From: Desulfocicer sp963675955
GTDB lineage: Bacteria; Desulfobacterota; Desulfobacteria; Desulfobacterales; Desulfobacteraceae
Assembly (NCBI GenBank): GCA_963675955.2
Contig: CAXXVR010000009.1
Coordinates: 1,116,001-1,180,000 of the forward strand
Reading direction: 5' to 3'
Length of the DNA: 64,000 nucleotides
This document shows positions 23,596-34,494 of the stretch, in pieces. Position numbers and translations under genes: made by a program. The first letter of the stretch is position 1; every line of letters begins with the position of its first letter. The notes below the pieces were generated by a model. The model was not told the DNA's origin. It saw only the letters and a program-made list of their open reading frames with translations, and did no database searches.

Positions 23596-24529
23596 TAAAG
23601 TAATAACAATAAAATAATAATAATAAAAACGTGAAATTTATTGATTAAGGAAAAACAAAATTATTAACTTTTTTTTTATATTTTAAATTAACTTTTTATA
23701 TTTTAAATTTTTAAAACAAATTTAATGAAACCAATTGGCAAATAATTCTTACTCTTAGAAAAGTATTTATCACTTTCTCGATAAATAAATGATGAAAAAA
23801 TATTATACAACAACAATTCAGTTGCTTTTTTCTTTTCAATTTATAATCGTAAATAGAATTCAGATATTCATTCAAATCAAAAATTAAATAACTATTCAAA
23901 TGACAATTAATAAGAATTAATAGTTCATCGAAATGCTAAAAAAAAAGTTAAACATAGTAAAAAAGCTACTAATATACATGATAAATTGCAACCTTATATT
24001 AGTTTTTTAAAAGCATATTAATTAGTCCCGACTGATTTTATTCTTAAAAACAGATGTATAATTCCAAAAAATTAGAAGTTTCTTTCGCAAACTTAAACTA
24101 ATTTAAATATATAATCCCCATAGCTTTGTTAACTGAAAAACAAATCAAAACAGTTTCTAAAGCAGAATTTAAATGAAACAAATAATTCTTCTTTTTAAAA
24201 TTATTATTATTAGTTAAAAGATCGAGAATAGCCTGCTAATTAAAAAGAGTAATAAAAAGAAATTTACCATCCTTTATAAATTTTATCCAGGAGATTAGAT
24301 TCATAACAATGTTAACTCTTCTAAACAGGAATTTTAATCTATTCCAAAAAATTTTAATAATATTTTTAATATGCCTTTTCTGAATAAAAATGAGAAATAA
24401 TAGCGAAAAATCTTGGGGACTTAAAAATTTACTTCAATAAAGCGAATTTAATCGTTTAATTTAAAATCTTTGGTATTAAAGATGAATTTTGCCATATTTT
24501 TTAATTGAATTAAATGGAGTAATTTTACG
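23596..24529. other. Mostly noncoding; possible N-terminal extension of the IQ-MORN gene
   Basis: About 930 nt. On the + strand a frame beginning near 23935 is open and in phase with the next gene's ATG at 24530, with some plausible segments (KFYPGDQIHNNVNSSKQE). I cannot tell coding from chance here because no codon is an absolute stop. Confidence 0.35.
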
Positions 24530-27500
24530 ATGAATAAAATAGCTAATAATAACAATAACTTGCAGAAAAACTTGCTTCAAAATTGGCATTATATGACAAA
24601 TATTTAATTATAGGTAATCAATTAATAATTTTAATGATTATTTATTTAGAAGAGTTTTTCATATAAGAAACTTTTTTTTTGGATTTCTAAGTCTAGGACA
24701 AGTATTTTACATTATAATATATTTCTGAAACTACTTCTTCAATTAAAGAATGTGTTAATAAAGAACAAGCAAAAGAAAAAATTCCAAGAAATAATTTCTA
24801 AATAAAAAAAGTCCCCAAGCTTTCGGTTTCACAAGAAATATCAGATAATTTCATGTATAAAGAAAATTGAGACAAAGAAACAAGCATTGATCCATTAAAA
24901 ATGTTATAGGAATTAAAAAAAATAAAAATGGTTAATCATAGGATTAAAAATAATGGATAAAAATTTATAAATAGTTTTCAATAATAATAATAATAATTCC
25001 AAGAAATAAATGAAGAGACTAATTTATAAAAAAATAATGTAGGAAATGAATAATAATATGACTTAGATTTTCTTATAAAATTGCAAAATTTAACCAAATC
25101 TAAGAATACTAATAATATTACTATTTAAAATAAATCTTAATAAAATCAATTCGAAAGCAATCTCACAAACGTAAATAAATCACAATAAATAAGTGTTGAA
25201 GCAAATGTTTTGAGATAAAAAGTGATTGCGTAAAAGTTGGCGTCAAAATCTCAACCAAAATTTATAAATGAAACAAATAACGAAAGTAATTAATAAAAAT
25301 ATGAAAGAATTTCGGATTCAAATTAATAATATCACCATCGAGAGAACAAAACTAAATAATTTAAAATAAAAGTTTAAAATAATTATTTTAATTAAAATTA
25401 AGTTAATCCCTATATTTTATAAATTTTGTGTTTTGTAGATTTAAAAAATTAAACAAAGAATAAAGTAGAAAAATAAAAAAATAGAGGAAGCAAAAATCTC
25501 TTAAAAAAATGAGAAAGAAATAGAAGAGGGGTAACTCTCAAATAAAGATATAAAATAATAACCTGGGTCACATACCTAGTTTTAATTTTCAGACATTGAA
25601 TAAGAAATTTTAAACTTCTAACCGTTTGAATTAAAAGTTCAAAAATACGAAAAGGTTGTTAATTAAGATGAAACAGAGAAAATTATAAAAATTCAATAAT
25701 TTTGGAGAAAAAGGAGAAAATATTAAGACTTTTATCTTTAAGTTCCGGGGCTGTATAAACTACGCTATTCCAAAGCTAAATTAAGTTTTGACAGGAAATA
25801 AATTCTATGGATGTATATATTTTAGAATGTGGCAGAAGAACCTTTATTTTAATTAATCGTAATACAATACTCCCTTGCAGATGTCTAAACTTCGATAAAA
25901 CTATTCCATAGATTTATCACAATAAAATTCAAATTCTTTACAGAAATTACATCCTTTTTTAACCCTTGGCTTTTAGTAAATATTGTTTGTTTGTTTATAC
26001 TGTTTAGCTTGAAATCCATGTGAAAAGTGCTTTTTTGAAAATAAGATCAATAAACGAAACCGTGTAAAGAATTATTTAAGTCTGTGGTATTATTGCGTTT
26101 AATTAAGAAGAATAATTAATTCTTGCATTTAATTTAATTTTGAAATAATTTAAAATTAATAAAGGAAATTATTTATTTACTTAGAATATTTCGCCGAAAC
26201 TTTAAAGCAAATATAATTAATTATATACTCATGCTTTGTCCAAAATTAAAGTGAAAGCAACTAAAAATTATTTACTGATGAAAGGAATACCTGATGGTGT
26301 TTAACATTTAAAAAGGGCTTTTAATAAAATACAAACAAATTTCAAAATAATAAGCTTAGCAAAATTTCGTTACCCTGTGATAATGAATAAGAAAATCCAA
26401 ATTTTAGTTAAACGACTCAAATCCTTTTCAATTTACTATTCCAAATTATATTTGTTTCATAAACTGAACTAAATTGAAAAGCTCAGAGAATTTACATTTC
26501 TTACATCAAAAAATATAAATTATTTAAAAGAAACTTATGAGATTTTATTGCATTTTGTTAGAGATTCCTAGGAAGTGCGTATTAGTAGTGAACATATTCA
26601 TATAAAAACCTCTTTTATGAGAGCGCCGGGACATTATAATAATTTTCTAGACTTAAAAAAAAAAGTCTGCAGTGCAATAAAAGATGTTAAAAACAAAATT
26701 AATTTATAATTATTATTTATATACTTTTAAGTATGCATTAATTCCAGATGAAGATAATCCTGAAATTTTAACAATTTAGTATTACTGTGAGATCCATCGT
26801 CGTTACGCATTTCAGTTTTAAAAAAACTTTTTAAAACGCTATTACTAAGGGATAATCTATTTATAATTTTTAAACCATTCCTTATTTTTCAAGATCTATA
26901 TTTAAAGATTAAAAGAGGATGAAACTTAATTAGTCACGCAGGATATTTAAATGGCGGTTTAGAATCTGAGTTAATGAAAAAGAAAAATGCGAATTATCCC
27001 TTATACATTTTTATAAAAATTGCAATTGGAAAATAAATTAAATAATATTTGTAGAGAAGTAACTAAATTTCTTAATTTTAATAAAGAAAATAATGAATTG
27101 CATTTTTCTTCAAAGGAATCTTTTAATGAAATACTCATTACATAAAAACTCATACATTATTCTAATACAGGGTGGCATGGGAAAGCAAAAATCTACTACT
27201 TATCTTATGAACATTCATTAAAAATTGAGTTTAGTAAAGATTAAATTAGTATAATGAAATTAATCCCATTGAACGATATTACTTCAATAAAGGAGATTTA
27301 AGAATTAGCAAACAAGTAAATTAGTTAGGTATTATTGATTTATTTATTCTAATACTAAAATGAATTAAATTTAGACTATAATTTATGAGCTAAATAAAGA
27401 AATAAATTTCTTATATGAATAAGATATTCTGGATAAAGAAGGAAGAATCTTTGTGGAAAGCAAATTTTGTTTTGATTAAATACAAGGCAAAGCAATTTAA

Positions 27501-30122
27501 GGAAATTTTCGGGTAATTGAATTAGAAGATTATGTGATCATATTGATTTAAACTTATACTCATCCTAATAAATGCGTATTCTGGTCAAAAATCATGCTAA
27601 CAACCACACTTGATAGAAAGATTGAGGCAATCAATAAAGTATAGGTTATAACCCAAAAAGTTATTTTTTATAAAAATTGTTTAAGTAAATTACTGCAACT
27701 GATCTATAATTTTCGTAAATCAAAAATTCAGTTTTTATACCAGCTAAATATTTTTCGAGGGAACCAATCAATAAAAATAAAGATAAAATTATTATTATGC
27801 AAGATAATACTATCACTGATATTTATAATCTCTCGGAGCAAGGTAGATACCATCATGGACCTCGCCATTAATCATATAAATATGAGAGTCCAAGTCCTCA
27901 GGCTCGAGGGAAACGCACTCCAACTTTATCGCCTTCCAATAATTCCGACCTTAAAAAAATTAGGAATCAAAAAATGTTTGGAAGATTTTAGAATTTAGAA
28001 TAATTTAAGTACACAGATAATAAATTTAAATTTGTAGACGATGAGTCTATGCTGGAATAAATAATCCTGAAAAAATGGCGATAATTAAGAACAGATGAAT
28101 AATAAAGGAAAATAAAGGATTCTGCATAAGAATTTTTGTTACGAAAATAAAAAGAAGGCTTTTTATTTAGCTAAAAGACAAGCTAAATCCATCGTTTAAA
28201 ATCTTAATTAAGCGAAAATGTTGATTTCCATGAATTTATTGATGTTGCAAAAATTGCATAGTTAAAGCATAAAAAGCTTAGATAGCTTAGGAATAAAGCA
28301 TTATTAAAGAATTAAGAATTATAAGAAGAAGAAGATGATGACCCCGAAGAGCCAGCTTTATCAGTAAGATAATAAATAAATAAAGATTTATTTTTTTTTA
28401 AGGAAAATTTTCATTGTTCTCCAGAACTGTTTACAACGTGTGGCGAAATTCTTTAATAATTAGATTCTATTTAAGAGTAATTTTTAGTGTACAGTGAATT
28501 CTATGAAAAATAAAAAAAACAATATGATGAATTTCTTTCGAAATAGAAATGAAAGCAAATTAATATAGATGATATTGATGAGGAACTAGTGGAAGAGTAT
28601 TAGAATTAAGTCGACTTCTATCATCTTAGAAATTTAGTTCAATCTGTTAAAAAGGAAAACCTTTTTGAAGAAAATTAGTTCATAATAAAATCATAATTTT
28701 ATTAAAAACTATTATTTAAGGATATTTTAATGTATTGAGAACTGGAAAAATCATTGTAATTACAATCCTTCTTAACCACTTGAGTAAATATCTTTGAAAT
28801 TCCCTGAAATCCCAGAAGAAATTCTTTCAGCATTAAGTTTACCAATTCTTTAATTAAATATGACCAATAATATTATTAAATATGCTTAATATCCTTCAAC
28901 CTTAACAGAATTTTAAAACTCAAGAGACATTTTATTAGATAAGTTAATTGAAAGTAATAGTGAATTTGCAGAATTGCTGAAATAATTAAAAGAACTTAAT
29001 TAATCAAGCGAACTTCATTATTATTAAATTGGTGATGATGCTATTATAGAAGGGCCTGAATTTTAAGTTGATTCAAAGTAACTATCTGGGTACTATAAAG
29101 TGTATTGAACAATTGGTGACTATTTTGAAGGCTTTTTTGATAATTCCAACTAGAATTGCCAAATGTGTTATAGATTGTTTAAAAATAATTTTATCTATAT
29201 TGGTCCAATTGAAAACGGATTTGCTTAAGGAAAAGGCTATATGTATACTCCAATTTCAGATCTAATGTTTGTTTTTTTATTAATTTATTTTATATTTAGA
29301 GTGAATGGGGAATTTTGCGATGGGTAATTGGAAGGATCAGTAATAGAAAAAAGCAGTGATTATAGTTTTGAAGGAAATTACCAATCAAATTTTCGAACTG
29401 GATAAGGAAAACTTGAATTATTGGATGTTTAATTAATTTACAAAGGGAATTTTGAAATCAATCAAGCAAGGGGAATAGGCAAGCTTTCTACTGCTTCAGG
29501 GCAACTTCTATACGATGGATAATGGCAAGAATCCTAATTACACGGAGAAGGACAATTTTTATAAGAAAATGTAAAATATGAAGGAAACTTTGAAAATGGG
29601 TGGTTAAATGGGTTTGGCAAAGAAATGAATGAGGAGTTTAAATAGGTATTTTTGGGGGAATTTTATTAGGGAGTAAAAAGCAAAGGCGAGCTTTGTTATG
29701 AAAATTTTAGTTATTTAGGAGAGTTTGTTGAAAGCGAAGATGTTATAGAAGGTGTTGGATAATTTTCTCTGTAAAATCTTTTTGTGAAATTATAATAATT
29801 TTTAATAAAGAGATATGAAATTTTATATTACTGGATAACTAAATTTAAATAATTTTGCCAATTCAATTTTACTAAAATGCTAGAATGAAACTCACACATT
29901 TCTTGGACTATTTTCCGAAAAATAAAAACATGGACTTGGTTTTAATAGTTCGAATTGCTTTATATTTTATTAGGGATCTATGAATTTGCTTCAGGGGATA
30001 AAATTGAAGTCAGCTTTAATGCTGATAAACTTGATAACAAAATCGTTTATATTTCATAGGATGGAGAATTCTTTTTATTTGAATTATTAGAGATACCCAG
30101 TTAGAATAATAATAATGAATGA
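24530..30122 (+). CDS. Large IQ-motif and MORN-repeat protein
   Basis: About 1,600-1,700 residues across at least eight short introns (first 24614-24649). The N-terminal third is Asn/Gln/Lys-rich with poly-Gln arising from TAA repeats near 24990. A calmodulin-binding IQ motif (IIKIQQFWRKRRK) follows at about 25680. The middle is helical with a long charged section. From about 29040 to the TGA at 30120-30122 lie MORN-type repeats: YYKVY-TGA-TIGDYFEG, FIYIGPIENGFAQGKG, QARGIGKLSTASG, LHGEGQF, YEGNFENGWLNGFGK, KHGLGFN. MORN repeats bind lipids or scaffold cortical and ciliary structures in protists. One TGA stands where MORN repeats often carry an aromatic. Exon junctions between 28740 and 28800 are unresolved. 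No catalytic domain was recognised. Confidence 0.7.
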
Positions 30123-30156
30123 ATAATAATAATAATTTATTGGATTTCATTTTCAA

Positions 30157-31424
30157 TCACTTTTTTTAAAATAAATATTTAGTATAACTTTATTCAGATA
30201 ATTGAGATTATTCTTTTAAGCTTTTTTGTTTATTATTTAATAATTTGGCTGTCTTAATGCTGTTTTTTGATAAAAATATATTATTTGATCTACTACTTTC
30301 TGAATGTGATTATTTAGAAGATAATGTCTTTCTATATTTTAAATTTCTAAGCATTAAACTAGTATTGCAACTTTTTTATTTCTCTAATTCTTTTGTATTA
30401 TTTGGATTTAAAACACTGTTAAATGGTTTATCTTAAGAAATATACTATTCCATATAAATTCGTTTAATTTTTCCTTAGAGTGAATTAATAAAGTTTTTAA
30501 AATTTTATCGTTGTTTGATCATATTACATTGAAATTTTATAATTCTTTATTATTAATTTATAAACTGCTTTTAAGTGTATTTATGTGTATCTAAACGTTT
30601 TAATTTTCTTCATTTTTCCACAGAAACATCATAAACTGGCAATACTTTTGGCTTAGTTTTCCATTTTGATATAAATAAATTTATATTTTCTCTTTATGTA
30701 TCATTTATGACAAGTTCTGTTTCAAATGATGTTATTTTATTATTTTTATTATTACTTCGGAAACTTGGGGTTGTTTTTTCTGATTTCCCTAAAATTAAAA
30801 TTGAAATTTTTTGAAATATAAAACGTCCATTTGCACTTTGAGCAGAATCTGGCATTCTCCGAATAAATTTAAGTTTTTATTTCGCAAATTTCAATTTATT
30901 TTAAACTTAGAATCAATTTTTTGGTTATTTTTAAAGTTCTTATATTTCTTAGATAAAATCTTATTTTTATTCTTTTAATTTTTTGTGAATTGTTTCTAAA
31001 CTTAATAAACTCTTAAGGGATTTTTCAACTTTTTATTTGTTTCTTGGAATTTAATAATTTATATATCAATTGCTTAATTCCTTTCCTGTGAGGTCACCAC
31101 ATTTTGAACAAAAACAACTCCTTCTTCTTGGTTACAATTCATTCTAATTATCTTCTCTAAAGCTGCTTTTAAACTACTATTAAGAGTTCTAGTTATTATT
31201 TAAATTTTTTGTTTAAAAAAAATTTCTTTGCAATTATTTTTTTTTCCCTATTACTTATTTTTCTTTCTTTTCTGGATTTAATTAGTAATTTTGTTAAACA
31301 ATTTGATAGTTTTCTTAAAAATATATAATTTAAAATGATTGATAACTTTCAAAGTTATTATATTGGTTAATTGGATTGTTTTTTTCAAATGATAATAAGT
31401 TTAAGAAATTTAATTTAGTTTCAT
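30157..31424 (-). CDS. Helical protein with a CxCSKCGD motif, unknown
   Basis: Not recognised. Convergent with the IQ-MORN gene, 34 nt away. From ATG 31424 the frame gives a basic Asn/Gln-rich N-terminus, then PRRRSCFCSKCGD at about 31130-31092, a coiled-coil stretch (SLETIHKKLKEQKQDFIQEI) and a Ser/Lys-rich C-terminus ending in SYTKYLFQKK and TGA 30159-30157. The cysteine motif is almost identical to SRRKSCYCSKCGD in the gene at 1485-3106, while the rest of the two proteins is not obviously alike. TGA occurs in frame in ELSN-TGA-YIN and PKN-TGA-FQV and is read as Trp. The total length is not a multiple of three, so at least one short intron remains to be placed. Confidence 0.55.
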
Positions 31425-31737
31425 TGAATGGATGATATTACAGTAACACGAAATCTTTCAAAAAGAATAAATTTAAAGTGAAATACTTTTTGAATGTTCA
31501 GTTTGATTGAGCTTAATTTATGAAGGAAATAGTTATTAATTAACAGGTGTTTACTCTTTAATACTTGGAAGATATTATAATATGCTAAAGGGTATTTTTT
31601 TTTCTTGATTGTCTTAATCTAATTTCCCTCTATACTTTGTATTTTTCATAAAATTATTAGTATGTTTTGAAACAAGCTCAAAATAATAAGTGTTAATTTT
31701 TTATAAATAAAAACAACATATATATATGATAATTATA
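31425..31737. other. Intergenic region, no gene seen
   Basis: About 310 nt, A+T-rich, with a short TA-dinucleotide run near 31717. No coding or RNA signal was recognised. Confidence 0.5.
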
Positions 31738-32772
31738 TCATAATGAATAAAAAAAAGGATGAAATAAAGCATCAGTAATGTTAATTCTTTTTCTGGGATC
31801 CAATTCGAGCATTTTACTTAACAAATCCGCACATTGACAATTTGTTTTCTAACTCACTTCGTGAAGCCAATTATCATCTCTTTTAAACTTTGGTAATTTC
31901 TCTGAAAAATATGGCAATTTTTTCAAATAGTTTGCTTCTGATTCTATTGGCATCCCAAGTTTTTTGAAGATAGCAATAATCATTCCAAATTATGAGTCAC
32001 TGTTAAATAAAGGCTTTCCCATGATGAGTTCATAAAGAACACATCCACAACTCCAGATATCAATTTCAAAAGAATATTTTGTCTCTCCCAAAAGCATTTC
32101 AATCGCCCTATATAATAATGTACAACATCCAGAAGTTAGAATTTTTGGTTAGTTAAAGAGTTTGGTTTCTTAAGTAAATTACTTTACTTGATCCTTTTCG
32201 AGCTCAATTTAAACATAAGGTACTGGAAGGATGTTTCTAACTAAACCAAAATCCGCTAATTTTGCAGTTACTTCATAGTCGTCACCTTATTTTAGTAAAA
32301 TATTTGAAGGCTTTATGTCTCTATGCAATATTCCATTCATATGCATATATTGCAACCCTTTAAGGATTTCATAAAAGAGTTATCTCATTGCTGATAGCTA
32401 TTAAAATTCTCTTTAACTTCTGTAAAGGAATTTAAAAAGATCCATTTCGCAATGTTCAAAAATTAGATACATAAAATTATCTTTTGTGTTATATTTAACT
32501 CCATTTAATTTTAAAATGTTTTCATGCTAAAGCTTTTTTAAAGTTGAGATTTCACGTAAAGTTGATGCAGAAATTAATTGTTTGTATGTGATAGTCCCTC
32601 GTTGAAAAGTGTCACCTTTGCAGCATTTGATTGCAACAATTTCATTTGTAGAAAGATCCGTAGCTTTGTAGACAACGCCATAAGACCCAGATCCTAACTT
32701 TTCTTCTAATTTAAAGAAGTTTTTTAAATACTCTTCATGAATGAAGAATTCTTGTTCCGATTCTAATTTCAT
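31738..32772 (-). CDS. CDK-like Ser/Thr protein kinase
   Basis: Recognisable kinase from MKLESEQEFFIHEEYL (ATG 32772) to TGA 31740-31738. Motifs in order: Gly loop LGSGSYGVVYKA, VAIKCC with the ATP lysine, a PSTAIRE-type helix SASTLREISTLKKL, catalytic HRDIKPSNILL, DFG in LADFGLVRN, then EIDIWSCGCVLYELIMGKPLF and a C-lobe ending LDPRKRINITDALFHPFF. The PSTAIRE-like helix and overall spacing place it in the CDK/CMGC group; substrates and cyclin partner are unknown. Two oddities: about 25 extra residues between DFG and the TLLYRA segment, and Ile where CMGC kinases have Pro in the APE motif (RAIEMLLG). No frame-preserving intron was found to remove the insertion. All catalytic residues are intact. 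Confidence 0.85.
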
Positions 32773-33280
32773 TATTTTTTAACGCAGTAAATAAAAAAAA
32801 TATTTAAATTTTAAATATTATTTTTAAATAATTCGCAAACTTTATTTATATTTTAAGGTCAGAATTAATAAATTATCAAAAATAGTTAGCTTTTTGTTCA
32901 AATATTTTTAAAATTCAATTTTAAGTTATTAATTTTTATGTTGTGTTTTAAATTCATTAGTTAGTGAAAAAATTGATCACCAAAAGAGAATAATTCCAAG
33001 AGTTGATCATATGATTTTTTGAATTAACAATATAAAATAATTTATAATAAGAAGAAACATTATGAAGTAGTTGACAGTGATAAATAAATAAATTTTCAGA
33101 ATTGTTTGTAAATTTTATTAATTTTTTGTTTTATAAATTTCATTAATTTTTTTTGTTCCTACATGCTTCTTCATCAAGCATTTTTCTTTCACTTATTTAT
33201 TTTAAAAACGATTATCTCACCATAAAATTTGGCAAAATTGATATAAAAGAATTCATCATCCAATCTAATTAATAATATAA
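32773..33280. other. Intergenic region, no gene seen
   Basis: About 500 nt of A+T-rich sequence upstream of the kinase and downstream of the SDR gene. No motif was recognised on either strand. Confidence 0.5.
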
Positions 33281-34184
33281 TCATTACAAACAATATTAAT
33301 CAAAACGTTTCCAATGTCCATCTGTATAATATTCGTATCCCAAATGCTTCAAACAACCCTCTGTGCATTCTGCAGTTGTTAAAATAACTCCACCTGGCTT
33401 TCTATCTGTCATTTTTGTTGCTACAAAATTAGGTCGTAAGCATAAAATATCAATCTAAAAAAACAAACTTTTAACCAAAAACAAATATAACCTTATTTAA
33501 AAATTCTTAAGCTGATGCTCTACTTAGAAAATCACAAAATCCTTTTGTTCCGGAATACGTAGCACAAAATGGAAGTGGCCTAGCACAACTGACTGAAGAA
33601 ACATTGATTATTCCACTTCTTCCTTATCTTTGCAGCATAATTGGGATAATAGCTCTATTATTAATGAGATAGAATAATTTTTACTTCATTAAATATGAAA
33701 CTGAATAGCAATTTACTGTAACCATTTCAAATAAGATATCTTCTGAATAATCTAAAAAATAATCTCTAAATCCTCCAACACCAGCATTGTTAATTAACAT
33801 AGCTATATCCTTTAAACTTTTAATTTCCTCAAAAAATGGTTTATAATATTCTGGTGAATGTCCTATACCAAAATCTATTGTAAACGTTTTAATTTAGTTT
33901 TCTGGGTAAAGTTTTTGCACTTCTTCTTATACTTATTTAAGCTTTTCTTCGTTTCTTCCTAATAATAAGACATTTAATCCTTATTTTGCAATATCAAAAG
34001 CAAATTATTTTCCTATACCATCCGAAGCACCTGTAATTATACACCAACTATCTTTGGTGATTTAATAGGTTTTTTAAAAATCAATGGGTGATCTAACAAA
34101 GCATCGTCTTAGTGTTGAGAATAATTCCAATAAATACGCAATGCTTTTGTAAAAGCCAAAAACTATTAAAAATGTTATGATCAT
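33281..34184 (-). CDS. Short-chain dehydrogenase, 3-ketoacyl-CoA reductase/17beta-HSD12-like
   Basis: 278 residues after removal of two introns (30 and 37 nt), starting MIITFLIVFGFYKS, a hydrophobic N-terminal anchor. NADP-binding TGASDGIG, structural NNAGVGG and the active-site Ser and YSGTK (YxxxK) are all present. The hydrophobic N-terminus, the VSSVS...PLPFCATYSGTKGF region and LRPNFVATKM resemble the ER-anchored very-long-chain 3-oxoacyl-CoA reductase/HSD17B12 branch. The 30-nt intron (GTAAAAATT...AATAATAG) is a multiple of three and would read through if retained, but its removal gives the expected LMKAIIPIMLQRQGRSGIIN. Stop TGA 33283-33281. All Trp are TGG. Exact substrate unknown. Confidence 0.85.
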
Positions 34185-34494
34185 ATTTTATTTTTGGATT
34201 TAGTTAAATAAATAATATAAATAATAATTTAAAGAATATATTATTTATTTATAATTTTTATAATTTTAAATAAAAAAGACTCTAAATATAATTCCTGTAA
34301 TTTTTTAAAAAAATATTAAAAATTTAAAAGCAATTGTATTTTAATTACCGATTTTATTTTTTAGATAACGAACTAGCACATTAGCTAAATTTCAAATATA
34401 ATAGAATCTCATAATTTGAACAAGAAAAACTTTCATAATATTAATTTTTATTTTTAAATAAATATATATTTATAATAAACAAAATCCAGGATTA
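34185..34494. other. Divergent intergenic region between the SDR gene and TOR
   Basis: About 310 nt, A+T-rich, between two divergently read genes. It must hold both 5' regions, but no element can be named. Confidence 0.5.
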
